Shown: positions 55,198-62,322 of the stretch, piece by piece | How positions within the stretch are numbered: the first letter of the stretch is position 1 | Layout of the letters: each line of letters opens with the position of its first letter | Source of the DNA: Collinsella aerofaciens | Lineage (GTDB): Bacteria > Actinomycetota > Coriobacteriia > Coriobacteriales > Coriobacteriaceae | NCBI RefSeq assembly: GCF_002736145.1 | Contig: NZ_CP024160.1 | Location: 496,001 to 560,000, forward strand | DNA: 64,000 nt | Direction: 5' to 3' | Program-made: the position numbers and the translations under genes | Notes under the pieces: generated by a model | What the model was told of the DNA's origin: nothing | Databases searched by the model: none | Seen by the model: the letters and a program-made list of their open reading frames with translations, nothing else

Positions 55198-57090
55198 ATG
55201 GAGATGGATGACAACAAACGTAGACGGAATATGATCCTCTACGTGCTCATCGCCTTCGTCGTCTACCTCGTGCTCTCGACCGTTCTGTTCCCCAACATCG
55301 GTCACACGCAGCAGATTACGAAGACCGATTACTCGGCGTTTGTCAAAGCGCTCGATAAGAAGAGTGTCGACAAGGTCGAATACAACACGGACGATTACAC
55401 GATTTATTACACCAAGAAGGGCGAGGACGAGAACATCGCCTACAAGACGACCGGTGTGCCGAATGACGCGGGCTTTACCGATCGCGTGCTTGAATCTGGC
55501 GCCTCGCTTGAGTCGGTCGTTCCCGATAAGAACTCGGGTCTGATGACCTACTACCTGCTCACCCTCATTCTTCCCATGGCGATTTTCTTCTTGATCGGCT
55601 GGTGGCTCAACCGCCGCATGAAGAAGGCCATGGGTGATGACGGTCCGTCGATGAACTTTGGCGGCGGCGGTTTTGGCGGCGGTGGACTGGGCAAGTCCGG
55701 CGCGCGCGTGATCGCCTCCAAGGACGTGGGCGTGACCTTTAAGGATGTCGCCGGCCAGGAAGAGGCCAAGGAGTCCCTCAAGGAGGTCGTCGACTTTCTG
55801 GAGAAGCCGCAGCGCTACGAGGAGATCGGCGCCAAACTGCCACGCGGTGCCCTCCTTGTCGGCCCTCCGGGTACCGGTAAGACCCTGCTTGCCAAGGCTG
55901 TTGCCGGCGAGGCGGGCGTGCCGTTCTTTAGTATTTCTGGTTCTGAGTTCGTTGAGATGTTCGTCGGCCGTGGCGCCGCTAAGGTTCGCGATCTGTTTAA
56001 GCAGGCCAAAGAAAAGGCCCCGTGCATCGTCTTTATCGATGAGATCGATACCATCGGCAAAAAGCGTGACGGCGGCGGCTTTAGTGGCAACGACGAGCGC
56101 GAGCAGACGCTCAACCAGCTGCTGACCGAGATGGACGGCTTTGATAACCACAAGGGTATTGTCGTTCTCGCTGCTACCAACCGCCCCGACAGCCTTGACC
56201 CGGCCCTGCTGCGCCCCGGTCGTTTTGACCGCCGCATCCCCGTCGAGTTGCCCGATCTGACCGGCCGTAAGAACATTCTTGAGTTGCATGCCAAGAGCGT
56301 GAAGACGCAGCCGCCGATCGACCTGACCGCGATTGCCCGCGCCACGCCCGGTGCCTCGGGCGCCGACCTGGCCAATATCATCAACGAGGGCGCCCTGCGT
56401 GCCGTCCGCGAGGGTCGCAAGCGCGCCACGCAGGACGATTTTGAGGAGTCGGTGGAGGTCGTCATCGCCGGTCAGCAGCGCAAGTCCACGGTGCTGTCCG
56501 ATCACGAGAAGCAGGTTGTTTCGTACCACGAGATCGGCCATGCCATTGTTGCTGCCCGCCAGAAGGGCTCTGCGCCGGTCACGAAGATTACCATCGTGCC
56601 GCGCACGAGCGGCGCTCTGGGCTACACCATGCAGGTCGAGGAGGACGAGCGCTTCCTGACCACGCGCCAGGAGGTGCTGGACAAGCTCGCCGTCTACTGC
56701 GGCGGACGTGCTGCCGAGGAGCTCATCTTTGGTGAGATGACGACCGGTGCGGCCAACGACATCGAGCAGGCCACCAAGCTCGCCCGTAACATGGTGACGC
56801 GCTTTGGTATGTCCGATGAGTTTGGCATGATGGCGCTCGGTACCGTCCAGAACGCGTACCTCAACCAGGACACGTCGCTTACCTGCGCTCCCGGTACGGC
56901 GGAGCGTGTGGACGCGATTGTCGCCAAGCTGATTGAGGATGCGCACGATCGTGCCCTGCAGATCCTCAAGGAGAACAAGTTTAAGCTCCACGAGCTGGCT
57001 CGTTATCTGTACAAGAAGGAGACGATCACGGGCGAGGAGTTTATGAATCTTCTCACGCGCGAGAATCCGCTGATGCCAAAGCAGCAGTAA
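55198..57090 (+). CDS. ftsH: ATP-dependent zinc metalloprotease FtsH
   Basis: 630 residues from ATG 55198, six bases after GGAGTT; ATG 55183 lacks a signal. Two membrane spans (~10-30 and ~115-135) flank an extracytoplasmic domain. The AAA module carries GPPGTGKT (~222) and [30 protein letters not shown] follows in parts. The protease motif HEIGH (His444) and a distal Asp complete the zinc site. FtsH degrades membrane and regulatory proteins. Confidence 0.96.
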   Translation: MEMDDNKRRRNMILYVLIAFVVYLVLSTVLFPNIGHTQQITKTDYSAFVKALDKKSVDKVEYNTDDYTIYYTKKGEDENIAYKTTGVPNDAGFTDRVLESGASLESVVPDKNSGLMTYYLLTLILPMAIFFLIGWWLNRRMKKAMGDDGPSMNFGGGGFGGGGLGKSGARVIASKDVGVTFKDVAGQEEAKESLKEVVDFLEKPQRYEEIGAKLPRGALLVGPPGTGKTLLAKAVAGEAGVPFFSISGSEFVEMFVGRGAAKVRDLFKQAKEKAPCIVFIDEIDTIGKKRDGGGFSGNDEREQTLNQLLTEMDGFDNHKGIVVLAATNRPDSLDPALLRPGRFDRRIPVELPDLTGRKNILELHAKSVKTQPPIDLTAIARATPGASGADLANIINEGALRAVREGRKRATQDDFEESVEVVIAGQQRKSTVLSDHEKQVVSYHEIGHAIVAARQKGSAPVTKITIVPRTSGALGYTMQVEEDERFLTTRQEVLDKLAVYCGGRAAEELIFGEMTTGAANDIEQATKLARNMVTRFGMSDEFGMMALGTVQNAYLNQDTSLTCAPGTAERVDAIVAKLIEDAHDRALQILKENKFKLHELARYLYKKETITGEEFMNLLTRENPLMPKQQ

Positions 57091-57108
57091 CACTAGTTGC
57101 GCTGTGTC

Positions 57109-57150
57109 AATCGCCCCATTTGAGTGTCCATCTCAAATGGGGCGATTTTG
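57109..57150 (+). terminator. Strong terminator between ftsH and the DUF523 gene
   Basis: A perfect 16-bp stem (57109-57124 with 57132-57147) and 7-base loop are followed by a short T-run. It ends 19 bases before the next start codon. Confidence 0.85.
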
Positions 57151-57168
57151 CGTGAGGAGAGTTGTTAT

Positions 57169-57630
57169 ATGAAGATCGTGGTAAGTGCCTGCTTGATGGG
57201 CGAGAGCTGCAAGTATAACGGGCTCGATAACTACCATCGCGAGCTGGTCGAGGCGTGCGAACGCACAGGGACCGAGGTCCTGTTGGTATGCCCCGAGGTT
57301 TTTGGCGGCCTTCCCACACCGCGCAAGCCGTCCGAGATTGTGAGCGGCGAGGTCCGTACCTGCGAGGGCGTCTCAGTCGATCGCGAGTTTCGCCTGGGTG
57401 CCCAACGTGCGCTCGATATGTGTGAGCAGGCAGGCGGCCCGTCCGAGATCGCTGCGTGCGTCTTGCGGGATCGTAGCCCCTCGTGCGGTGCGGGTCGCGT
57501 CTACGATGGCACCTTTAGCGGTACGCTCACCGTGGGCAACGGTATTTTTGTCGACCTGCTGCTGCGCCACGGGTACCGTGTGATTCCGGCTAGCGAGTTC
57601 GATCCCAGCATGCTGGAACATTGTCCATAG
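57169..57630 (+). CDS. DUF523 family protein
   Basis: 153 residues from ATG 57169 with GAGGAGAG upstream. Family motifs: VSACLMGESCKYNG, CPEVFGGLPTPRKPSE and LRDRSPSCGAGRVYDG, including three conserved Cys that suggest a metal or Fe-S site. Function unknown; DUF523 proteins are small cytosolic proteins found alone or fused to DUF1722. The 3' end abuts mobile-element debris. Confidence 0.88.
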   Translation: MKIVVSACLMGESCKYNGLDNYHRELVEACERTGTEVLLVCPEVFGGLPTPRKPSEIVSGEVRTCEGVSVDREFRLGAQRALDMCEQAGGPSEIAACVLRDRSPSCGAGRVYDGTFSGTLTVGNGIFVDLLLRHGYRVIPASEFDPSMLEHCP

Positions 57631-57732
57631 CACTCGAACCCAACACTTCCTCACGGGTGACCGTTTTGGCATCATCCGTGTACTTGATATTGAGTACGAC
57701 CCGGTCATCAAAGACGTAGACCGAGTTGACAG
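57631..57732 (-). pseudogene. C-terminal remnant of a serine recombinase
   Basis: On the minus strand the frame reads VNSVYVFDDRVVLNIKY followed by TDDAKTVTREEV. This pattern (F-x-N-S-V-x-x-x-D-D-x-V-V-L ... K-T-V-T) is typical of the extreme C-terminus of large serine recombinases from Gram-positive mobile elements. The rest of the gene is absent, so this is a scar of a lost integrative element next to the DUF523 gene. Confidence 0.65.
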
Positions 57733-57834
57733 GCGCCGTACCCAGGCAGCCCCTCCCCGCGGCCCTCGCGCAGGAACGCGCACACGGCCTTCCCGTCTCT
57801 TGCGCCTCTCCCGGAACTGTCCACATCAGTGTAG

Positions 57835-58065
57835 CCAATCCAGTCCGCCAAGGGCTGCAGCCCAGACAACGCGGCGATGGAGGGCTTCTTCGGCCTGCTC
57901 AAGAAGGAGTTCTGGCACGGCAGGGACTGGTCGGACTGGACCCCCGCCCGCTTCATCGAGGAGCTCGGGGGCTGGATCGGTCGATACAATACGGAGAGGC
58001 GCAGCGATGCGCTCGGTGGCCGCACGCCGGCCGAGTTCCGCTCCGCGCTGGGAAGGGCCGCGTAA
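57835..58065 (+). pseudogene. C-terminal remnant of an IS3-family transposase (OrfB)
   Basis: The frame reads SAKGCSPDNAAMEGFFG, then LLKKEFWHGRDW, FIEELGGWIGRYNTERR and GRTPAEFRSALG, the end of an IS150/IS3-type OrfB including the last acidic residue of the DDE triad. A stop codon precedes it and the N-terminal part is missing. It differs clearly from the intact element at 59252-60738, so a different IS was once here. Confidence 0.8.
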
Positions 58066-58180
58066 CGGTCCAAGAAATCGTCCGCAGTCCCCATTCTTGC
58101 CCCTTTGGGACAGCTTCTTGTTGGGGCGTGCCTGCCCCAAACCCTGCTAGGAACGAGTACAGCAAACTGGAATTTTCAAA

Positions 58181-58783
58181 TTAGTCTTTGCAAATTACCT
58201 TTGAACCTTCACCATCAATTACAATTCCCTGACGGTTGTTAATTGGGCATAGATCCAAATCCGAAAACTCAGTCATTATTTTCTCGGTAACTTTTTTAAA
58301 TGGTGCTGTAAGATAATGCGGAAGAACATAGAAATCAATCAAATTAAGCCCTGCATCATCTTCTTGTGAGTAGTCCTCCGGCTTTTCATCCATTTGCTCG
58401 ATATATTGGATGCTTGGAGCGCATACAATCGCACCTGCCGATTCACCAATCATCAGTTTTCCCTTTGCCAATTCTTTCTTCAACAGCTCATCCGTTCCCG
58501 TTTTACGGAGCTGGTCTATAAGGAAAAAAGAATTTCCGCCGGTAAAATAGATCACATCCACATCTTCAAAAAGAGACTGTATCGTTGAATAAGCCTCCGT
58601 TGAAATATCAATTTCAGTTTCGATTGCTCCCAACTTTTTGAATAATTTTCGAGCCGAGCCGACATAACCGGTGTAGCCTTCACGCAGCGAAGCTGTTGGA
58701 ATAAATGCGACTTTTTTATTTTCAATTTCTTCCTTTATCAGACTTCCTACACTTGAAAAGTGAGAACATAAAAAAAGTTTCAT
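58181..58783 (-). CDS. Peptidase S51 / class I glutamine amidotransferase-like protein
   Basis: 200 residues from the ATG at 58783 (AAAGGAG upstream, 7-nt spacing). Motifs: VAFIPTASLREGYTGY, YFTGGNSFFLIDQLRKTG, the nucleophile elbow GESAGAI (Ser about residue 115) and a catalytic-type His in VLPHYLTAP. The family includes dipeptidase E (aspartyl dipeptidase) and uncharacterised Firmicutes members. Base composition is strikingly AT-rich (poly-A/T runs, ATA/AAA codons) compared with flanking core genes, which points to transfer from a low-GC Firmicute. It lies between IS remnants. Confidence 0.88.
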   Translation of the reverse strand: MKLFLCSHFSSVGSLIKEEIENKKVAFIPTASLREGYTGYVGSARKLFKKLGAIETEIDISTEAYSTIQSLFEDVDVIYFTGGNSFFLIDQLRKTGTDELLKKELAKGKLMIGESAGAIVCAPSIQYIEQMDEKPEDYSQEDDAGLNLIDFYVLPHYLTAPFKKVTEKIMTEFSDLDLCPINNRQGIVIDGEGSKVICKD

Positions 58784-59251
58784 CAATATTCTCCTTTATA
58801 TATAAATTCTAATTTGTTGAACTAAGCCGTGTATAGCATACTCTCCAATGAAAGAACGCCCTGATAGAGCGAAATTTTACCGTTTTCCTGCGTGCGTGCG
58901 TACACACTCCACAGGAATTCTAAGGGGCCTGCCCCGTTAGCACACGGACTTTGGAACAAAGGCTAGTGTGTTACGCCTTGCCAGAGGTGTACAGGCTCCC
59001 GGTATGCACGTACGAAGCAATTGCCATCAATGCGCCATATAAGTGGCGATCAAGTTCGCATAAAGCGACCTTGATCCCGCAAAACAAAAGGCAGGATACC
59101 ATCTCCACGATGATGCCCTACCTCTGTTCGTTCCTGTTTACCGTTCCGAGTATTCCTTCCGCAGAATTTCCGATAAACAAAAACGCACCCGAACCCTTTC
59201 TCGTAAAGAATCGGGTTCGAGTACGAACTGAATGCTGGAGCAATAAAAAAT
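58784..59251. other. Non-coding accessory spacer
   Basis: About 470 bases between the S51 peptidase and the IS3 element. It contains short frames without recognisable family, AT-rich composition at its left end and no rRNA/tRNA. I see no convincing gene or terminator. Confidence 0.5.
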
Positions 59252-59314
59252 CACCACAAAGGTGCCTGTGAACTGCCTCCCATTTCTTGGACATCGGGAA
59301 ATGGGAGGTTTTCC

Positions 59315-59812
59315 ATGAGTATAGACCTCAGGGTGAAGCACGACCTGGAGTCCAGGAGGCGGGCCGTCGAGCTCTTCGACGCCGGCGTCGGCTGCAAACC
59401 GGCGGCCGAGGCCCTGTCCGTCCCCCGCGAGACCGTGAGAGAATGGCAGTGGGTATACCGGGCGTTCGGAAGCGAGGCGCTGCTGTCCATGGGCGGGAAA
59501 CAATCCAGGTACACATTCGAGCAGAGGGTCGCCGCGGCATCGGCCGTGGTCGACGGCGGGATGGCGAAGACCGACGCCATGGCCGAGTTCGGGATCAGGT
59601 CGAAGTCCCCGCTGGAGCGCTGGTGCAGGCTCTACCGCGAGGGCGGCGCCGAGGCGCTGCGGCCCGGACCGAAGGGCAGGCCGAGGGGGTCGAGGTCGAA
59701 ACCCCGGGCCCGCACCCGCGAGCAGGAGCTCGAGGAGCGCTGCCGCAGGCTCGAGGCCGAGGTCGCCTACCTAAAAAAATTGCGCGCCCTGGTCGAGCGG
59801 GACGGGCTCTGA
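59315..59812 (+). CDS. IS3 transposase OrfA (helix-turn-helix)
   Basis: 165 residues, ATG 59315 after GGGAGG. Two helix-turn-helix-like repeats (SRRRAVELFDAGVGCKPAAE; VAAASAVVDGGMAKTDAMAE) and a C-terminal leucine-zipper-like helix (EQELEERCRRLEAEVAYLKK) fit IS150-type OrfA. It binds the IS ends and is also the N-terminal part of the fused OrfAB transposase. The A7 run at 59773-59779 sits in its last codons. Confidence 0.9.
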   Translation: MSIDLRVKHDLESRRRAVELFDAGVGCKPAAEALSVPRETVREWQWVYRAFGSEALLSMGGKQSRYTFEQRVAAASAVVDGGMAKTDAMAEFGIRSKSPLERWCRLYREGGAEALRPGPKGRPRGSRSKPRARTREQELEERCRRLEAEVAYLKKLRALVERDGL

Positions 59813-60684
59813 CCAGGGCGGCGGCCGAGGCGGTGGGGGCGCTGAGGGCGGAGGGGCACTCCCTGCGCCACCTGCTGGAGTGCTCGGGGCTCAGGAGGTC
59901 GACCTACTACTACGCGCTGGCGCACCCGCGGAGGCCGACCAGGCCCGAGCTGCGCGACGCCGCGGCCGAGATATTCTCGCGCACCGCCAACGGCTGCGGG
60001 CACCGGCAGATAGCCATGTGCCTGCGCGCCGAGCTGGGCGCGGTCGTGGCCGACAAGACCGTGCTCAAGATGATGCGCGAGATGGGCATCCGGTGCGGGA
60101 TACGCCGCCGGGGCTCCCGCCGCCGGTACAGCTCCTACAGGGGGCTCGTGGGGAGCACGTTCGAGAACGTCATCGCGAGGGACTTCGGCGCCGAGGGGCC
60201 GTGGCAGAAGCTCGGCACCGACGTCACCGAGTTCAAGGTCGCCGGCGCCAAGGCCTACTGGGCCCCGGTGCTCGACTTCTGCACGAAGGAGATCGTGGCG
60301 AGCGACATATCGACCTCGCCGGACCTCGCCCAGCAGCACAGGATGCTCGACCGGCTCCTCGAGGCCCTGCCCGACGGGGCGGCACCGACCATGCACTCGG
60401 ACATGGGCTGGCAGTACCAGCACGAGTCCTACACCTCCAGGCTGGAGGGGGCGGGCATCACCCAGAGCATGTCGCGCAAGGGGAACTGCGTCGACAACGC
60501 CGCCACCGAGCAGCTCTTCGGCCACGTGAAGGACGAGTTCTACCGCGGCAGGGAGTGGGGCAGCTTCGAGGACTTCAAGCGCGACCTGGAGGAGTACATA
60601 GTCCATTGGAACACGCGGCGCAGGCAGGTAAGATTGAAGGGCCTGACGCCGGAGGAGTTCCGGGACCGGGCCCTTGCGGCGTAG
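59773..60684 (+). CDS. IS3 transposase OrfB (DDE integrase), expressed by -1 frameshift
   Basis: About 303 residues in the -1 frame relative to orfA. The catalytic triad is complete: Asp in GTDVTEF (60220), Asp in HSDMGW (60400) and Glu in AATEQLFGH (60508), a spacing of 35 residues between the last two (DD35E). There is no usable start codon in this frame near the overlap, so it should be made as OrfAB by slippage on the A7 at 59773. The gene is intact, so the element could be active. Confidence 0.92.
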   Translation, partial: KKIARPGRAGRALTRAAAEAVGALRAEGHSLRHLLECSGLRRSTYYYALAHPRRPTRPELRDAAAEIFSRTANGCGHRQIAMCLRAELGAVVADKTVLKMMREMGIRCGIRRRGSRRRYSSYRGLVGSTFENVIARDFGAEGPWQKLGTDVTEFKVAGAKAYWAPVLDFCTKEIVASDISTSPDLAQQHRMLDRLLEALPDGAAPTMHSDMGWQYQHESYTSRLEGAGITQSMSRKGNCVDNAATEQLFGHVKDEFYRGREWGSFEDFKRDLEEYIVHWNTRRRQVRLKGLTPEEFRDRALAA

Positions 60685-60753
60685 TCGCTATTTATTCAGT
60701 CCAAGTTTCGGGGCGCAGTTCACTGTCCCCTTTGTGGTGGTTTTGGCCTAGAG

Positions 60754-61836
60754 CTAGAGCGTGTGGCCGTAAGCGTCGGCGGCCTTGATGGCGGCGGCGA
60801 ACTTTTCGTCGGTGAAGGGCTCCGGGTTGCCCTGCTTCCACTCGTTGGTGGCGTGCGCGTACTCGCACAGGGCAGGGATATCGGCCTCGGATAGCCCGAC
60901 CTGCTCAAGCGTCACGGGCAGTCCCATCTGCTTGTTAAAGGCTGAGTAGCGCTCAAGGTTCTCGGTATCGCCCGTGTAGGCAAACAGCACCAGCACGCCC
61001 AGGCTCACGACCTCGCCATGCAGGTAGGTGCCCTCGCGCGGAATGCTGCAGGTGGCGTTGTAGAACGCATGCGCCACGCTCGAGTTGTAGTAGTAATCGT
61101 TTTGGTTGGTCAGGTTGGAGACATAGCCCGTGTTGACCACGATGTCGAGCGCGATCTGCTTGACGGCTTCGGTCGACTGGTCCTGGCGCACGTCCTCAAG
61201 ACCCTGGACGCCAAAGGTAAACAGCGGCTCGGAGCAGGTGTGGGCGAGTGCTAGGCCAAGGCCTGCCGTGTGCTCCAGGTTGCCGGCGCTCGTGGCGTAC
61301 TCGACCTCGGGCTGCTTGGACAGGGCATCACCCACGCCGGCCCAGAAGTACTCCGCCGGAGCCTCGGCGATGATCTTGGGGTTGATGAAGATGTGCGCGG
61401 GGCGGTTGGGGTACGAATAGCCCTCGAGCGAGCCGTCGTCGTTGTAGACAACGGCAATGGCGGTCGCGGCCGAGCAGTTGGAGCAGATCGTCGGGACGGT
61501 GAAGACGATCTTCTTGAGCTCAATGGCAGCGGTCTTCACGGTGTCGAGCGCCTTGCCGCCGCCGCATGCGATGAGCACGTTGGCTTCCTGGCAGGCAGGG
61601 GAGTTCACGACCTTGGCGATATTGGCACGCGTACTGTTGGTGCCATAGACGCGCGTCTCCAGAACCTCGACATCGGTACCTTCAAGCGCCGCCGCGATAC
61701 CCGGCAGCGCCGCAGCCAGTGCCCGCTTGCCACCGATGATTGCGACCTTGGTCGCTCCGTATTCGGCTAGCGCTCCGGGCAGCGCGTCAAAGCAGTCTTC
61801 GCCGACGGTATAGTCGCTCATTCCAATTGTGCGCAT
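60754..61836 (-). CDS. Iron-containing alcohol/glycerol dehydrogenase (GldA-like)
   Basis: 360 residues from ATG 61836, preceded by AAAGAAGG; a longer frame to 61884 lacks a signal. Motifs: VAIIGGKRALAA, ACGGGKALDTVK (NAD binding), FTVPTICSNCSA, the metal ligand Asp in AGVGDALSKQPE and His residues in SVAHAFYN and TYLHGEVVSLG. It probably oxidises or reduces a polyol such as glycerol, using NAD; the substrate is not certain. Its 3' end is only 16 bases from the IS3 element. Confidence 0.85.
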   Translation of the reverse strand: MRTIGMSDYTVGEDCFDALPGALAEYGATKVAIIGGKRALAAALPGIAAALEGTDVEVLETRVYGTNSTRANIAKVVNSPACQEANVLIACGGGKALDTVKTAAIELKKIVFTVPTICSNCSAATAIAVVYNDDGSLEGYSYPNRPAHIFINPKIIAEAPAEYFWAGVGDALSKQPEVEYATSAGNLEHTAGLGLALAHTCSEPLFTFGVQGLEDVRQDQSTEAVKQIALDIVVNTGYVSNLTNQNDYYYNSSVAHAFYNATCSIPREGTYLHGEVVSLGVLVLFAYTGDTENLERYSAFNKQMGLPVTLEQVGLSEADIPALCEYAHATNEWKQGNPEPFTDEKFAAAIKAADAYGHTL

Positions 61837-61980
61837 AGGTACCTTCTTTCGTTCGATAAAGTGCTTACAGGTATTTTGCTCCAAGAGAAGGTTTACGGCC
61901 GTAAGAAATTTCGAACGTATAAAACCAGTGTTGAGGGTTTTTCGCCGGCGCGGAACGTGCTAGCATACTCCGCATAAGCG

Positions 61981-62279
61981 TTGATGGGGACGAGTAGTCG
62001 GCCGTCCGCATGCTACAGAGAGCGGGGAGCGCTGAGAACCCGTGCATGCGACCGATGAAAATCACCCCGGAGCTGCGGTCCCAACGGGCGTGCCGCGTAG
62101 GTTCGTCTTAGTAGACATCGCCGAGATGGTCGTCGATACAGGCCAGCCGAGTAACGGATGCGAGCGCGCTATCACGCGGGCGAGGGCATCTAAGCTGGGT
62201 GGTTAAGCGAAGAGCTTTTGCGGGCGTACTGTCCGTTTTGTAGCGCTTCGTCCCAGCTTGTAGGGACGGGCGCTTTTTT
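61981..62279 (+). promoter_or_regulatory. T-box riboswitch (Ile specifier) controlling ileS
   Basis: Stem I hallmarks are present (GATGGGGACGAGTAG near the start, AGAGAGCGGGG at ~62017). The specifier is ATC (Ile) at 62061-62063, followed by ACC and CGGAG. The antiterminator pairs AAGCTGGG (62192-62199) with CCCAGCTT (62252-62259) and GCGAAG with CTTCGT around the bulge TGGTTAA; TGGT would pair with the ACCA end of uncharged tRNA-Ile. The competing terminator stem (62242-62254 with 63-74) ends in six T. This is a transcriptional T-box. The bulge differs from the usual TGGNACC by having TAA in place of ACC. Confidence 0.88.
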
Positions 62280-62322
62280 GGTGCCCAACGGGCGTGCGCG
62301 CCCACGACATGAAAGGGGTACC

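Larger units (their letters stand above)
59252..60738 (+). mobile_element. Complete IS3-family insertion sequence
   Basis: The ends carry imperfect inverted repeats of ~38-41 bases: left from about 59252 and right to about 60738. They share CACCACAAAGG, GTGAACTGC, CCC and CTTGGAC with spacing kept. Between them lie orfA and orfB in overlapping frames with an A7 slip site. No clear target duplication was recognised; ends are therefore approximate. It sits 16 bases from the stop of the GldA-like gene. Confidence 0.85.

Noticed and set aside
58951..59271. Possible 106-residue gene upstream of the IS3 element
   Set aside because: TTG start without Shine-Dalgarno, no recognisable family, and it runs into the IS end.
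59880..60788. Alternative plus-strand frame inside the IS3 OrfB
   Set aside because: Third-frame shadow of the transposase; DDE motifs are in the other frame.
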